Made by a program: the position numbers and the translations under genes. Positions 17,081 through 26,629 of a stretch of 64,000 nt of DNA are shown piece after piece. The first letter of the stretch is position 1; the number at the start of each line of letters is the position of its first letter. The stretch comes from Methylomusa anaerophila (GTDB lineage: Bacteria > Bacillota > Negativicutes > Sporomusales > Sporomusaceae), in NCBI RefSeq assembly GCF_003966895.1, contig NZ_AP018449.1:2187501-2251500 (forward strand), in the 5' to 3' direction. The notes below the pieces were generated by a model. The model worked only from the letters and a program-made list of their open reading frames with translations. It did not search any database and had not been told where the DNA came from.

Positions 17081-18283
17081 GTGGTTACTGCGATAATTAC
17101 TGCCGCCGGGCAAGGAAGGCGCATGGGAGCCGGCTTTAATAAAGTCCTGATGCCGTTGGGAGAGCATCCGGTTTTGGTACATACATTATCAGCTGTGGCT
17201 GCCTGCGCAGATGTCAACAGAATGGTAGTCACGGCGGCTGCAGATGAAATAGAAGCAGTCAAGAGCCTGATTGTTAGACAAGGATTACAGGCTGTTTGTC
17301 AAGTTGTTGCCGGCGGCAATGAACGACAATATTCCATCGACAATGCTCTTAGTCTCATACCGGAAGATGAGGATATAATTTTGGTTCATGACGGAGCCCG
17401 GCCTTTAATTGACCCGCAATTGATCAAGGAGGTAATTGCGGCGGCGCTCGTATATCAGGCGGCAGTTTTGGCTGTGCCGGTAAAAGACACAATAAAGACG
17501 GTGAATAACGAAAAATATGTTACTGATACTCTTGAGCGAAGCAAGCTGTGGGCTATTCAAACTCCGCAGGCTTTTCACGGCCGATTGTTGAAAGAGGCCT
17601 ACTGTAAGGCTAAGCAGGAAGAATATCTGGGAACAGATGACGCTTCGCTGGTGGAGCGGATAGGGATTCCTGTAAAAATTGTGGCCGGAAGCTATAGGAA
17701 TATAAAGATTACAACGCCGGAGGATTTAATTGTTGCCGACGCACTCTTAAATGCAGGACAAAGCCCTAAGAAGGAAGCTCATAATAGGATGCAATCTGTC
17801 CGGGTGGGCATAGGTTATGATGTTCACCGTCTGACTACAGGACGTAAACTTATTCTGGGCGGGGTGGAAATTCCTCACACTCATGGACTGGAAGGCCATT
17901 CTGATGCTGATGTGCTGCTTCATGCGATAAAAGACGCCCTTTTGGGCGCTGCTGCCCTGGGTGATATTGGCCGGCACTTCCCGGATAGCGACGATCAATA
18001 TAAGGGTGCCTCCAGTCTTGCACTCCTGGAAAAAGTAAGAAACATATTATTCATTGAGGGCTATCGGATAATTAACATCGATGCGACGATTGTGGCGCAA
18101 CAACCCAAACTTGCTCCCTACATGCCGGCCATGAATATAAATGTGGCTTCGGTTCTTAATATGGGCGCCGGCCAAGTAAATATCAAAGCTACAACTACCG
18201 AGGGGTTAGGATTTGCCGGCCGGCGGGAAGGCATTGCCGCTTATGCCACAGTTTCAATCATCCGCGGATCAAGTTTACTGTGA
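17081..18283 (+). CDS. ispDF: Bifunctional IspD/IspF (MEP pathway)
   Basis: One 400-residue frame joins two enzymes of isoprenoid synthesis. Residues 1-230 are MEP cytidylyltransferase (AAGQGRRMG at 8-16, HDGARP, TPEDL). Residues 240-400 are MECDP synthase (GIGYDVHRL with the zinc Asp and His, [32 protein letters not shown]). The linker between them is short ([16 protein letters not shown]). IspDF fusions are best known in alpha- and epsilon-proteobacteria; most Firmicutes keep two adjacent genes. The fusion bridges steps 2 and 5, IspE acting between. GTG start after GGAGGTGG. Confidence 0.93.
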   Translation: MVTAIITAAGQGRRMGAGFNKVLMPLGEHPVLVHTLSAVAACADVNRMVVTAAADEIEAVKSLIVRQGLQAVCQVVAGGNERQYSIDNALSLIPEDEDIILVHDGARPLIDPQLIKEVIAAALVYQAAVLAVPVKDTIKTVNNEKYVTDTLERSKLWAIQTPQAFHGRLLKEAYCKAKQEEYLGTDDASLVERIGIPVKIVAGSYRNIKITTPEDLIVADALLNAGQSPKKEAHNRMQSVRVGIGYDVHRLTTGRKLILGGVEIPHTHGLEGHSDADVLLHAIKDALLGAAALGDIGRHFPDSDDQYKGASSLALLEKVRNILFIEGYRIINIDATIVAQQPKLAPYMPAMNINVASVLNMGAGQVNIKATTTEGLGFAGRREGIAAYATVSIIRGSSLL

Positions 18284-18360
18284 TTAGTTTTGTGCATAAA
18301 AGCTTTTCTTTCACACATATTATGAATAAGCTATATTAAAAATTATTTTGGAGGTTTTTT

Positions 18361-18654
18361 ATGCAGAGACAAACTTGGCTAAAAGTGACTATGCTGGTGG
18401 TTGCGTTTGTGCTTGTGCTGTCGCTGTTAAGTCCAGGGTATGCTAAAGCCGCCGACTTTACATTTAATATAAATATTGTCAGACAAAGCGACGGCAGTAC
18501 GTGCGGTGAATTGTGGTTAAAAGACGGGCTCTTATGGCGGGTGGCTATATTACCTGACGGGGCCAGGCCTGTATCAAGGGGAACGGCCACTTCCAACACC
18601 ACATTGATTATTCCCGATATTATCAAAGGTATGTTTGTGATCAAATTTGAATAA
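18361..18654 (+). CDS. Small secreted protein of unknown function
   Basis: 97 residues. A typical signal peptide (about 1-31, basic start QRQ..K, hydrophobic core VVAFVLVLSLL, cleavage near AKA-ADF) precedes a beta-rich domain of about 66 residues with a single Cys (GSTCGELW). I do not recognise a family. TTGGAGG precedes the ATG by 7 nt, and a very strong terminator follows, so it is its own transcription unit between ispDF and gltX. Confidence 0.65.
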   Translation: MQRQTWLKVTMLVVAFVLVLSLLSPGYAKAADFTFNINIVRQSDGSTCGELWLKDGLLWRVAILPDGARPVSRGTATSNTTLIIPDIIKGMFVIKFE

Positions 18655-18677
18655 CAAATTAGTAGTAGCTTAGTAGT

Positions 18678-18722
18678 ATTTAAAATAAATGCGGCACTTT
18701 TTGTGCCGCATTTATTTTAAAT
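18678..18722 (+). terminator. Strong bidirectional-looking terminator
   Basis: TTTAAAATAAATGCGGCAC-TTTTT-GTGCCGCATTTATTTTAAA: a perfect stem of about 19 bp, AT-rich at the base. It ends the small secreted protein gene. Confidence 0.85.
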
Positions 18723-18791
18723 ACTGAGATTCGAGATTCGCAAAGGCAATACATTGCGTCAAAAGGAATGACGCAATAGACTAGACTTCCT

Positions 18792-18820
18792 TTGCATGTA
18801 TCCTTATAATCTGATAGAAT
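18792..18820 (+). promoter_or_regulatory. Promoter of gltX
   Basis: TTGCAT, 17 nt, TAGAAT. Confidence 0.55.
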
Positions 18821-18862
18821 ATACAATGATTAGCATATGTTGGCGGTTTTTTATATAAGCCG

Positions 18863-18910
18863 TCATTCTGTCATTTTATCATTCTATCATTCTATCATTC
18901 TATCATTGCC
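18863..18910 (+). repeat. Octamer tandem repeat in gltX leader
   Basis: Six units of 8 bp (consensus TCATTCTA; three exact, three variant) run to within 26 nt of the gltX start codon. Such a slippage-prone tract could vary in length between strains. Confidence 0.75.
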
Positions 18911-18936
18911 GAGTTTAACGGAAGGAGTAACTATAT

Positions 18937-20400
18937 ATGAATGAAGACCAACTTAGAGTTCGTTTCGCACCGAGTCCAACCGGACCTTTTCACATAGGTG
19001 GAGCCCGTTCGGCCTTATTTAACTGGCTTTTGGCCAAAAAGTACGGTGGAAAACTCATACTTCGCATTGAAGATACCGACCTGGAACGTTCGACGAAAGA
19101 ATCGGAGGAAAACATCAAGGAAGCGTTGCGTTGGCTGGGGATTACCTGGGACGAAGGTATAGATGTGGGAGGTCCTTACGGTCCTTACCGTCAGACTGAG
19201 CGTCTTGACATTTACCGGCATTACACAGAGAAGCTTCTAGAATCAGGGCAAGCTTTTCATTGTTATTGCAGCGAGGAAGAATTGGAAGCCGAGCGTCAGG
19301 AGCAAATGGATAAAGGGGAAACACCCCGGTACATGGGCCGCTGCCGGAACTTAAGCCCGGAGGATAAACAACGCTTGGCGGCAGAAGGGCGTAAGCCAAC
19401 TGTAAGGTTTAAAGTCCCGGAAAACAAACAGATCGTCTTTAAAGATCTGGTGCGGGATACGGTAAGCTTTGACTCCAACGGTATCGGCGATTTCGTCATT
19501 GTTAAGTCCGACGGCATTCCCGTGTATAACTATGCTGTTGTGCTGGATGACGCTTTGATGCGAATCAGTCACGTTATCAGAGCAGAGGAGCATCTCTCCA
19601 ATACGCCTCGGCAAATCCTTCTCTATGAAGCTCTTGGCCTAGCTGTGCCGCAGTTTGGTCACATATCGCTTATCCTTGGGAAGGACCGGACCAAAATGAG
19701 TAAGCGCCATGGGGCAACTTCTGTTGATCAGTATCGGAACCAGGGTTATTTGTCTGAGGCCATTGTGAACTTTCTCGCTCTTCTCGGTTGGGCTCCTGCC
19801 GGGGAACAAGAGATATTTTCCCGTGAGGAACTTATAAACGAATTTTCTATGGACCGGGTGGCCAAAAATCCGGCAGTCTTTGATATTGACAAATTAAACT
19901 GGCTTAACGCTCATTATATGAAACAAGCCAGTCCGGAACTGGTAACCGAGCTGGCTTTGCCTCATCTCAAGGCAGCAGGTTACGTACAGGATGACATCTC
20001 GGGTGAAAAAAAAGATTGGTTAATTAAGGTCATGGCAGAAATAAAGGATTACCTTAGTTATGCCGCTCAGGCCGTCGATCATGTGGATGTATTCTTCAAT
20101 GACCACATCACCTTCGAAAGCGAAGAAGCCAGGGAAGTCATGCGGGATGCGGATATACCCAGAGTCATGGAAGCGTTTAAAGTGAGGCTTCTTGCCCTCG
20201 ACCCGCTGGAATCTGCCGGTGTACAAGCCATTTTAAAAAGTATTACGAAAGAACTTAAGCTAGGCGGCAAAAAAGTATACATGCCTGTCCGAATTGCCAT
20301 TACCGGCAAAATGCACGGGCCGGAACTTATTAATTTGATTCCCCTTCTTGGCAAAGAACGCACCCTGGCCCGAATGGAAAGGATGCTGGCCCAAGTTTAA
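18937..20400 (+). CDS. gltX: Glutamate--tRNA ligase
   Basis: Class I synthetase, 487 residues. The HIGH signature is PSPTGPFHIGG (His19), KMSKR lies at 253-257, and the zinc-type insert CYCSEEELEAER is near 108-119. It charges tRNA-Glu; in organisms that also have GatCAB it may be non-discriminating. GGAAGGAG precedes the ATG. It is transcribed alone here, with cysES in its own T-box unit, whereas B. subtilis places gltX, cysE and cysS in one cluster. Confidence 0.95.
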   Translation: MNEDQLRVRFAPSPTGPFHIGGARSALFNWLLAKKYGGKLILRIEDTDLERSTKESEENIKEALRWLGITWDEGIDVGGPYGPYRQTERLDIYRHYTEKLLESGQAFHCYCSEEELEAERQEQMDKGETPRYMGRCRNLSPEDKQRLAAEGRKPTVRFKVPENKQIVFKDLVRDTVSFDSNGIGDFVIVKSDGIPVYNYAVVLDDALMRISHVIRAEEHLSNTPRQILLYEALGLAVPQFGHISLILGKDRTKMSKRHGATSVDQYRNQGYLSEAIVNFLALLGWAPAGEQEIFSREELINEFSMDRVAKNPAVFDIDKLNWLNAHYMKQASPELVTELALPHLKAAGYVQDDISGEKKDWLIKVMAEIKDYLSYAAQAVDHVDVFFNDHITFESEEAREVMRDADIPRVMEAFKVRLLALDPLESAGVQAILKSITKELKLGGKKVYMPVRIAITGKMHGPELINLIPLLGKERTLARMERMLAQV

Positions 20401-20418
20401 CCAAATTATTAATCATTA

Positions 20419-20448
20419 TTGACATGTTTAAGCCGCCTTGCGTATAAT
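20419..20448 (+). promoter_or_regulatory. Promoter of the cysE T-box transcript
   Basis: TTGACA, 18 nt, TATAAT. It lies about 310 nt upstream of the T-box, with a palindromic element in between. Confidence 0.65.
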
Positions 20449-20530
20449 ATTTATACAAAAACCCAAATAATGACTCGGAAATCCGATTATTTTATGTAAC
20501 TAAGTAACTGCCCAGGTTATCTATCGCCAC

Positions 20531-20723
20531 GAACTGCTTAGAAATCGTCAGATACCGTTGCATATGAAAAAAGCTTATTGCAACGAGTTTGCTAATTACG
20601 GTTCTACTACTATCATAGTCAGACCGTCTAGGCGCGACGAGGACCGGAATGGAGGCGTACTGGTTGTACGCCGGAGTGAGGACCGCAGGAGCAACAACGC
20701 AGATGGCGGTTTATAAGCAGTTC
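20531..20723 (-). repeat. Family 1 palindromic element, long form 193 bp (copy 2)
   Basis: Opposite orientation to copy 1. Outer arms are GAACTGCTTAGAAATCG and the complement of GGTTTATAAGCAGTTC. About 73 extra bp, from ACCGTTGCATATG to AGTCAGACCGT, are inserted between CAGAT and CTAGGCG relative to the 120-bp form. It lies between the cysE promoter and the T-box. Confidence 0.85.
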
Positions 20724-20754
20724 CCGACTTAATGTGAATAACATAGACTAAATG

Positions 20755-20975
20755 CGATGAACAGGAATAGTACGCGGATTACTTCCCCTTCAGAGAGGCG
20801 CTGTCAAAGGCTGAAAACGGCGCCGGGCTAGGTCCGCCGAAGTGCGCCTGGGAGCAGGATGGCTGAAAGGTTATCCCGGCAGGCTGCCGTTACCGGCTGA
20901 AAAAGCAGGGGTTTTATAACTCAAACAGAGTGGGACCGCGGAACCACCGTCTCTGTAGGAGACGGTGGTCATTTT
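20755..20975 (+). promoter_or_regulatory. T-box riboswitch (tRNA-Cys)
   Basis: The antiterminator core AGAGTGGGACCGCGG (20927-20941) matches the T-box sequence AGGGTGGNACCGCGG. The competing terminator is ACCACCGTCTC paired with GAGACGGTGGT plus T-rich sequence (20942-20975). The stem I region holds AGAGAG and GAAG-TGC-GCCTGGGAG; TGC at 20843-20845 is the likely Cys specifier, in accord with cysE and cysS downstream. Uncharged tRNA-Cys would allow read-through. Confidence 0.85.
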
Positions 20976-21019
20976 ATATTTTCTCTGCCTGTGGAATATT
21001 TCAAGGAGGATAAATACCA

Positions 21020-21706
21020 ATGCTTAATCGTCTTAGAAAAGATATTAAGGTAGTATTTGAACGGGACCCTGCGGCCAAAAGCGTAGTGGAAGTACTTTTA
21101 TGCTATCCCGGACTCCATGCCATCTGGCTGCATCGAATCGCTCACTGGCTGTTTAACAGGGGCTGGGTGCTTGTGCCACGCATGATCAATTATTTTAACC
21201 GGATTTTAACCGGTGTGGACATTCACCCCGGTGCAACCATCGGCGAAGGACTATTTATTGATCATGCTACCGGTGTGGTAATCGGTGAAACCTGTATTAT
21301 CGGTGACAATGTAACATTGTATCAGGGAGTTACCCTTGGCGGTACAGGTAAAGAGAAAGGTAAGCGGCATCCCACAATCGGCAACAATGTGGTTGTTGCC
21401 AGCGGCGCCAAAGTTCTTGGATCGTTCAAAGTAGGCGACAATTCGAAAATTGGCGCCGGCTCCGTAGTGTTGCGGGAAGTGCCACCCAACTCAACTGTCG
21501 TAGGTATACCGGGTAAAATAGTATGGCATGACGGGAAAAAAGTAAACCGCTATGAAGACGCGGATGCGATTGATTTAGAGCATGACGACCTGCCGGATCC
21601 AATGGCGGAAATGATGCTTTGTATGCAGCGTAACATAGCCCGTTTAGAAGGAAGAGTGGCCCAACTGGAAAAGGAGTTGAAAAACCGTGAACTTAAGGGT
21701 GTATAA
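21020..21706 (+). CDS. cysE: Serine O-acetyltransferase
   Basis: Makes O-acetylserine, the first step of cysteine synthesis. 228 residues: an N-terminal helical region, then the left-handed beta helix of hexapeptide repeats (about 70-175: [19 protein letters not shown] and onward) with the active-site His in IDHATG and GGTGK for CoA. The C-terminal tail (about 190-225) is coiled-coil like ([20 protein letters not shown]), longer than in minimal homologues. It is under T-box control, so acetylserine and Cys-tRNA supply rise together. It overlaps cysS by 20 nt. Confidence 0.93.
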   Translation: MLNRLRKDIKVVFERDPAAKSVVEVLLCYPGLHAIWLHRIAHWLFNRGWVLVPRMINYFNRILTGVDIHPGATIGEGLFIDHATGVVIGETCIIGDNVTLYQGVTLGGTGKEKGKRHPTIGNNVVVASGAKVLGSFKVGDNSKIGAGSVVLREVPPNSTVVGIPGKIVWHDGKKVNRYEDADAIDLEHDDLPDPMAEMMLCMQRNIARLEGRVAQLEKELKNRELKGV

Positions 21707-23138
21707 TACACTAACCAGGCAGAAAGAGGAGTTCGTTTCTCTGGAGCCCGGCAAAATAAAAATGTATGTATGCGGTGTAACCCCTTACAACCACCCGCAT
21801 ATTGGCAACGCCAGACCGTTTATTACCTGGGATGCTATTCGCCGTTATCTGGAGTACAAAGGTTTTGCAGTATGTTACGTACAAAATTTTACCGACGTAG
21901 ACGATAAAATAATTAATGCCGCCAATGGGGAAAAAGTAACCTGGGACGTAATTGCCAACCGCTATATTGCCTCCTATTTCGAGGTAATGGACAAATTGAA
22001 TATTCGCCGCGCCCATTTTTACCCCCGGGTATCCGAACATATGGCAGATATTATCAACATGGTTGCAACACTGATTGATAAAGGCTTTGCTTATGAAGTA
22101 GACGGCGATGTGTACTATAGTGTCGAAAAGTTTCCCGGTTACGGCAAGTTAAGCGGACGCAGCCTGGAAGATATGAAAGCCGGGGCTAGAATCGACGTTG
22201 ATGAACGGAAAAAACATCCGATGGATTTTGCGCTGTGGAAAAGCGCCAAGCCTGGTGAACCTTCATGGAAAAGCCCCTGGGGGGCCGGTCGGCCCGGCTG
22301 GCACATCGAATGCTCGGTCATGTCTTATAAATATCTTGGCAGCAGTTTTGATTTTCACGGCGGCGGCAGTGACCTTATTTTTCCTCATCATGAAAACGAA
22401 ATCGCTCAGTCCGAAGCCTTCACCGGGGAAGAGCCCTTTGTCCGGTACTGGCTGCATAACGGCTTTATCACTGTGAATGAAGAGAAAATGAGTAAATCTT
22501 TGGGCAACTTTTTCTTAGTAAAAGATATATTAGAACACTTCCGGCCGGAGATTCTCCGCTTCTTCATCTTGTCTACCCATTATCGCAGCCCGCTCGATTT
22601 CAGTGATGAGCGGCTGCAGGAAGCCGGACGAAGTCTGGAACGATTGAAAACGGCGCAGGAAAACTTAAAGCATTTGATTGGTATGGGTGAAGGACAAGGA
22701 GAGGGTCAGGACGCAACAATTTTAAGTGATGCTGCAACCGGCGCCCTCAAAGATTTCACCGAAGCCATGGATGATGATTTTAATACCGCGCTGGCGATCA
22801 GTGCCCAGTTCGGTTTGGCGCGGGAAATTAATATTTACCACGGTAAAGTAGCGGGCGGCAAGGTTAAAGCCGATAGTCAAGCGATTGTTGCTGCCCGTCA
22901 GGCATTTACTACTATGGCTGATATTCTGGGAATTCTGGCAGAAGATAATAGTGGCTCAAAGGACGAAGATGCCCGCCTGGTGGAGCAACTGATGGAAATT
23001 ATCATTGACATTCGACAGGAAGCACGCAAGAAAAAAGATTGGGCTGCAGCCGACAGTATTCGGGACCGGCTGGCGGAGATCGGCATCATCCTGGAAGATT
23101 CTCCGCAAGGAGTAAGGTGGAAAAAACGTGAAGTTTGA
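21687..23138 (+). CDS. cysS: Cysteine--tRNA ligase
   Basis: Class I synthetase, 483 residues. Signature [12 protein letters not shown] (HIGN at 38-41), first zinc ligand Cys29, later zinc residues in WHIECSVMS and [11 protein letters not shown], and KMSKS in [10 protein letters not shown]. The C-terminal DALR-type anticodon domain follows. The start lies inside cysE (20-nt overlap), and the stop overlaps the next gene by 11 nt, so the three genes are translated as a tightly coupled operon. Confidence 0.95.
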   Translation: MNLRVYNTLTRQKEEFVSLEPGKIKMYVCGVTPYNHPHIGNARPFITWDAIRRYLEYKGFAVCYVQNFTDVDDKIINAANGEKVTWDVIANRYIASYFEVMDKLNIRRAHFYPRVSEHMADIINMVATLIDKGFAYEVDGDVYYSVEKFPGYGKLSGRSLEDMKAGARIDVDERKKHPMDFALWKSAKPGEPSWKSPWGAGRPGWHIECSVMSYKYLGSSFDFHGGGSDLIFPHHENEIAQSEAFTGEEPFVRYWLHNGFITVNEEKMSKSLGNFFLVKDILEHFRPEILRFFILSTHYRSPLDFSDERLQEAGRSLERLKTAQENLKHLIGMGEGQGEGQDATILSDAATGALKDFTEAMDDDFNTALAISAQFGLAREINIYHGKVAGGKVKADSQAIVAARQAFTTMADILGILAEDNSGSKDEDARLVEQLMEIIIDIRQEARKKKDWAAADSIRDRLAEIGIILEDSPQGVRWKKREV

Positions 23139-23610
23139 TCACTTCCGGTCGTTAGTAGAAAATATGTTTTCCCCAGCGGCTGAAGGAGGCGCTCCGCCGG
23201 CAAGATTTGACCATCTTTCGGCGGAGCGCCTGCACCCGCTTGTTCTGGCTTATATCGGCGATGCCTATTTTACCTTGTACGTTCGTACGCGATTACTTGC
23301 CTATGAACAGAATAAAGTACGGGTGTTACATACTTTTGACGCGCGAATGGTTTCGGCGGTAATGCAGGCTAAAGCCCTAAAGGCACTGGAAGACATGCTG
23401 ACGGAAGAGGAACGGAGTATTGTGCGGCGTGGCCGCAACACCAAGTCAACTGTGCCTAAAAGCGCTTCGATCGGCGAATATCGTTATAGCACAGGCTTCG
23501 AAGCGTTGCTGGGATTTTTGTTTCTGCAGGAAAAACATGAGCGTTTGTCGGAAATCGCCGGACAAGCTTTTGTTCATATTTCCCGGGAAATGACAATTGC
23601 CGATAAATAG
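23128..23610 (+). CDS. mrnC: Mini-ribonuclease III
   Basis: RNase III catalytic domain without a dsRNA-binding domain, 160 residues. The catalytic acidic residues fall in LAYIGDAYF (Asp45) and STGFEALLGFLFL. In B. subtilis it matures 23S rRNA ends. GTG start after AAGGAGTAAGG, overlapping cysS; the cysS-mrnC order is standard in Firmicutes. About 120 nt without recognisable signals separate it from thyX. Confidence 0.92.
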   Translation: MKFDHFRSLVENMFSPAAEGGAPPARFDHLSAERLHPLVLAYIGDAYFTLYVRTRLLAYEQNKVRVLHTFDARMVSAVMQAKALKALEDMLTEEERSIVRRGRNTKSTVPKSASIGEYRYSTGFEALLGFLFLQEKHERLSEIAGQAFVHISREMTIADK

Positions 23611-23729
23611 ATGACAAAAAGTATATAAAGTGAATAATTCCAATGGGCAGGGGGCGGAGTGGAAAAGTTACGGCGCATTAAACAGCAAAGTGGGATTTGC
23701 CCCCAAAATAATATAAGGAGTGGCATGTT

Positions 23730-24368
23730 GTGGAAGTTAAACTTATATCAAAAACACCGGACTATCTAAAAACCATTTGGGTTGCGGCTCGAACCTGCTA
23801 TAGCCCTTTATCGCCTGTCGAACTTATCGACCAGACCCCGACTGAGGAAGAAATGTTACGATTAATAAAACATGTTTTGTCCAATAAACATTTAAGTGTT
23901 GTGGAACATTGCCATATGACTTTTGCAGTTAAACGGGTTTCCCGTACACTTCTTGCCCAATACAGCCGTCATCGTATCGGGGTTAGTCTGTCGGTTCAAA
24001 GCCAAAGATACGTTTCGGAACAATCATCACAAAACCCGGACGGTCTGTTTGAATTTATCATACCCCAAACCGTTGCTGACAACGAAGTAACCAAGGAAAA
24101 ATTTATGGTTGCCATGAGGAAGGCGCAGGAGGCATATGACCAACTGTTGGCAGCCGGCGTGACTAAGGAGGATGCCCGGTTTGTCCTGCCGGGAAGTGCT
24201 GGCACAAACTTTGTGACTTCACTCAACTTGCGATCTTTCCTGGATCTTTATCAAAAACGGGTGCTTACCCATGGGGCCCAATGGGAAATCAGGAATATGA
24301 TAATAAAAATGAGTGAGCTTTTGCTTGCAGTAGAGCCATGGCTGCAGAAATTTATACCTAAAGAATAA
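23730..24368 (+). CDS. thyX: Flavin-dependent thymidylate synthase
   Basis: Makes dTMP from dUMP using FAD, NADPH and methylene-tetrahydrofolate. The ThyX motif RHR-x7-S is visible in SRHRIGVSLSVQSQRY. Length 212 is usual. GTG start after ATAAGGAG. In Firmicutes thyX often follows cysS-mrnC, as here, and precedes rlmB; here an HD-GYP-type gene intervenes. Confidence 0.92.
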   Translation: MEVKLISKTPDYLKTIWVAARTCYSPLSPVELIDQTPTEEEMLRLIKHVLSNKHLSVVEHCHMTFAVKRVSRTLLAQYSRHRIGVSLSVQSQRYVSEQSSQNPDGLFEFIIPQTVADNEVTKEKFMVAMRKAQEAYDQLLAAGVTKEDARFVLPGSAGTNFVTSLNLRSFLDLYQKRVLTHGAQWEIRNMIIKMSELLLAVEPWLQKFIPKE

Positions 24369-24549
24369 TAAGAATAATAAGAATGATAAAATGATGTTTA
24401 TTATGTTGGAGGTTGACGTAGGAGTATATCCGGCAGGACAACTGTGTGCCGGTGTATGGCAGGAATAAGCCGGTTTTTGTAGAACTATGTTAATTACGCT
24501 AATTGTATCAGGGAAAGTGACAGGAAAGGCTGTAAAAGGAGGGTCATAC

Positions 24550-25608
24550 GTGCGGCGGATATTAAAGGAAAATGTTGCTGCCGGTATGAAACTGGCTCAG
24601 GCCATATATGGCTTAAACGGCCAAGTCGTATTGGGCAGCGGCGTGGAATTGACTGATAGCCATATTGCCAGGCTTATCGATATGGATATCACATATATCT
24701 ACATAGAACCTGACGAACAGCAGTTGATTGATCCCAACGACAAAGAAGCGCAAGCTGCTAAAGCTGAGATTATTAATGCGGCTTATCAAGCTCTGGATGA
24801 AGTGGAAGTGGGCAAGTATGTTGATACAAAAGCGACTAAGGAAAAAGTTATAGAATTGCTCACTGAGTGCTGCATGCATAAGCAGATTCAGCCGCTGTTC
24901 GTTGAAATGCGAAAATGCAATGATTACTTATTTAAGCATGCTGTAAGCGGGTACTTTTTCGCCATGATGATGGGTATGAGTGGAGAACTCACAGGAACAA
25001 GACTCAAGGAATTGGGGTTGGGAGCTCTCCTAAGAGACGTGGGAATGGTTAGCATACCCAGAGAAATAATCAACAAGCCCGGAAATCTTACTCCCGCAGA
25101 AATGAGTGAGGTAAAGCGGCACGCTGAAGCCGGATTTGAAATACTACGCCAAAATCCGGATATCAGCCTAGTATCGGCCAATTGCGCCTTGCAGCATCAC
25201 GAACGGTACGACAGCAGCGGTTACCCCAGGGGAATCGGGCAGGATCAGATTCATGAGTTTGCGCAGATTACCGCCATTACCGACGTATATTCGTCTATGA
25301 CTGCAAACACTCCTTACCGGAAGGCTTTATCAGTTTACAATACATTAGCTATTATTCAAAAAACCGGTTCAACCTACTTTCATCCGGATATGGTAAACAG
25401 TCTTGTGGCGAATGTTGCCGTGTTTCCCGTGGGGGCGACTGTCCGTTTGAACAACCGGTATACCGGGATGATAAAAGGATATGCCGATGAAACTAAAACC
25501 AAGCCTATCGTTACGGTTGTTGCGGACGATCAGGGGCATCGAATCAGCGAGAAGGTAATTATCGATGTAAGCGTCAATCCTAATCGGTTTATTATTGAAG
25601 TTTCTTAA
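24550..25608 (+). CDS. Degenerate HD-GYP domain protein
   Basis: 352 residues. The N-terminal 70 residues resemble the DUF3391-like/PilZ-less lead of HD-GYP proteins (VAAGMKLAQAIYGLNGQVVL). The HD-GYP domain shows HHERYDSSGYP (216-226), but the HD metal dyad is RD (Arg162-Asp163 in LLRDVGM) and the usual catalytic Lys of HDxGK is Met166. Loss of the His ligand suggests that it cannot hydrolyse c-di-GMP and may act as a binding or scaffold protein. GTG 24550 is preferred because AAAAGGAGGG ends 6 nt upstream; TTG- and ATG-type starts upstream lack this. Confidence 0.75.
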   Translation: MRRILKENVAAGMKLAQAIYGLNGQVVLGSGVELTDSHIARLIDMDITYIYIEPDEQQLIDPNDKEAQAAKAEIINAAYQALDEVEVGKYVDTKATKEKVIELLTECCMHKQIQPLFVEMRKCNDYLFKHAVSGYFFAMMMGMSGELTGTRLKELGLGALLRDVGMVSIPREIINKPGNLTPAEMSEVKRHAEAGFEILRQNPDISLVSANCALQHHERYDSSGYPRGIGQDQIHEFAQITAITDVYSSMTANTPYRKALSVYNTLAIIQKTGSTYFHPDMVNSLVANVAVFPVGATVRLNNRYTGMIKGYADETKTKPIVTVVADDQGHRISEKVIIDVSVNPNRFIIEVS

Positions 25609-25640
25609 TTTTGGAGTATCAGGACCGTGAACTCTATTAT

Positions 25641-25668
25641 AGACGGCAGATGGTGATGTCTGCCGTTT
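25641..25668 (+). terminator. Terminator of the HD-GYP-like gene
   Basis: AGACGGCAGA-tggtgatg-TCTGCCGTTT, followed by ATTTACT. The 200 nt from here to rlmB hold no other clear feature. Confidence 0.65.
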
Positions 25669-25876
25669 ATTTACTATGCATACATTGTTGTATGAGGTAA
25701 TATGAAGGTATAAACCGGTTTCTATAAAATCTTCTATAAAATTAAGATTGCGGGTCTTCTAAAAGCATGCTTTGTTAGTAATCGCTTAAATATTGTAGTA
25801 AGAGTCAGGGAGCCAGGGTTGGTTTGCGGCTCAAGATGACAGAATAGAATCAAAGACGATGCAGGGAGTGGTTGCG

Positions 25877-26629
25877 ATGTGTCAGAACGATGAAATCATT
25901 ACCGGGCGAAATAGTGTCATGGAGGCACTAAAATCCGGGCGGGCCGTTAACAAGATATTGGTAATAAAAGGAGAAAAGTATGGTTCGATCCGTGAGATCA
26001 TCAGTCAGGCACGGGCTATGGGGCTGGTAGTACAGGAGGTAGACGGGACTAAACTGGATCAGATGTCCGGCGGGACAAAGCACCAGGGAGTAGCAGCCAT
26101 GGTAGCGCCTGTAAGTTATGTGGAAATGGAAGATATTTTGGCAAATGCTACAAATCATAATGAGACGCCCTTTCTTGTCCTGCTGGATGAGCTTAACGAC
26201 CCGCATAATGTGGGGGCTATATTACGCACTGCTGACGCTGCCGCTGTGCACGGCGTGCTGATTCCCAAACGGCGTAGCTGCCCTCTCACTCAGGTGGTAG
26301 CAAAAACTTCCGCCGGCGCGGTAGAGCATGTTCCGGTTGCGCGTATCGGCAATGTGTCTCAGACGCTGGAATCTCTGAAAAAGCAAGGGCTTTGGGTAGT
26401 TGGGGCCGATATGGACGGGGAAAAGAATTACTACGAAGCCGATCTAACCGGACCTATTGTCCTGGTGGTTGGCAATGAAGGAGAGGGAATGGGGCGGCTC
26501 ACCAAAGAAGCGTGCGATTTTCTGGTTCGCATACCGATGCGCGGGAAAATAACTTCCCTTAATGCTTCTGTAGCTTGCTCGCTGCTCATGTATGAAGTGC
26601 TTAGACAGAGGGAGGTGAAAGGACAGTGA
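25877..26629 (+). CDS. rlmB: 23S rRNA (guanosine-2'-O-)-methyltransferase RlmB family
   Basis: SPOUT-class (SpoU) methyltransferase, about 250 residues. The N-terminal L30e-like RNA-binding domain starts at GRNSVMEAL. The knotted domain has motif 1 NDPHNVGAILRTADA, motif 2 VLVVGNEGEGM and motif 3 IPMRGKITSLNASVA. ATG 25877 fits AGGGAGTG 6 nt upstream; an ATG at 25859 has none. The exact G2251-type target is inferred from the family. It overlaps the VanW gene by 4 nt. Confidence 0.9.
   Translation: MCQNDEIITGRNSVMEALKSGRAVNKILVIKGEKYGSIREIISQARAMGLVVQEVDGTKLDQMSGGTKHQGVAAMVAPVSYVEMEDILANATNHNETPFLVLLDELNDPHNVGAILRTADAAAVHGVLIPKRRSCPLTQVVAKTSAGAVEHVPVARIGNVSQTLESLKKQGLWVVGADMDGEKNYYEADLTGPIVLVVGNEGEGMGRLTKEACDFLVRIPMRGKITSLNASVACSLLMYEVLRQREVKGQ

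Noticed and set aside
18863..18910. CRISPR-like array
   Set aside because: Units are 8 bp with no spacers; no cas genes in the window.
24402..24470. Small 22-codon frame upstream of the HD-GYP-like gene
   Set aside because: The start lacks a proper ribosome binding site spacing and the peptide has no recognisable feature; chance is more likely.
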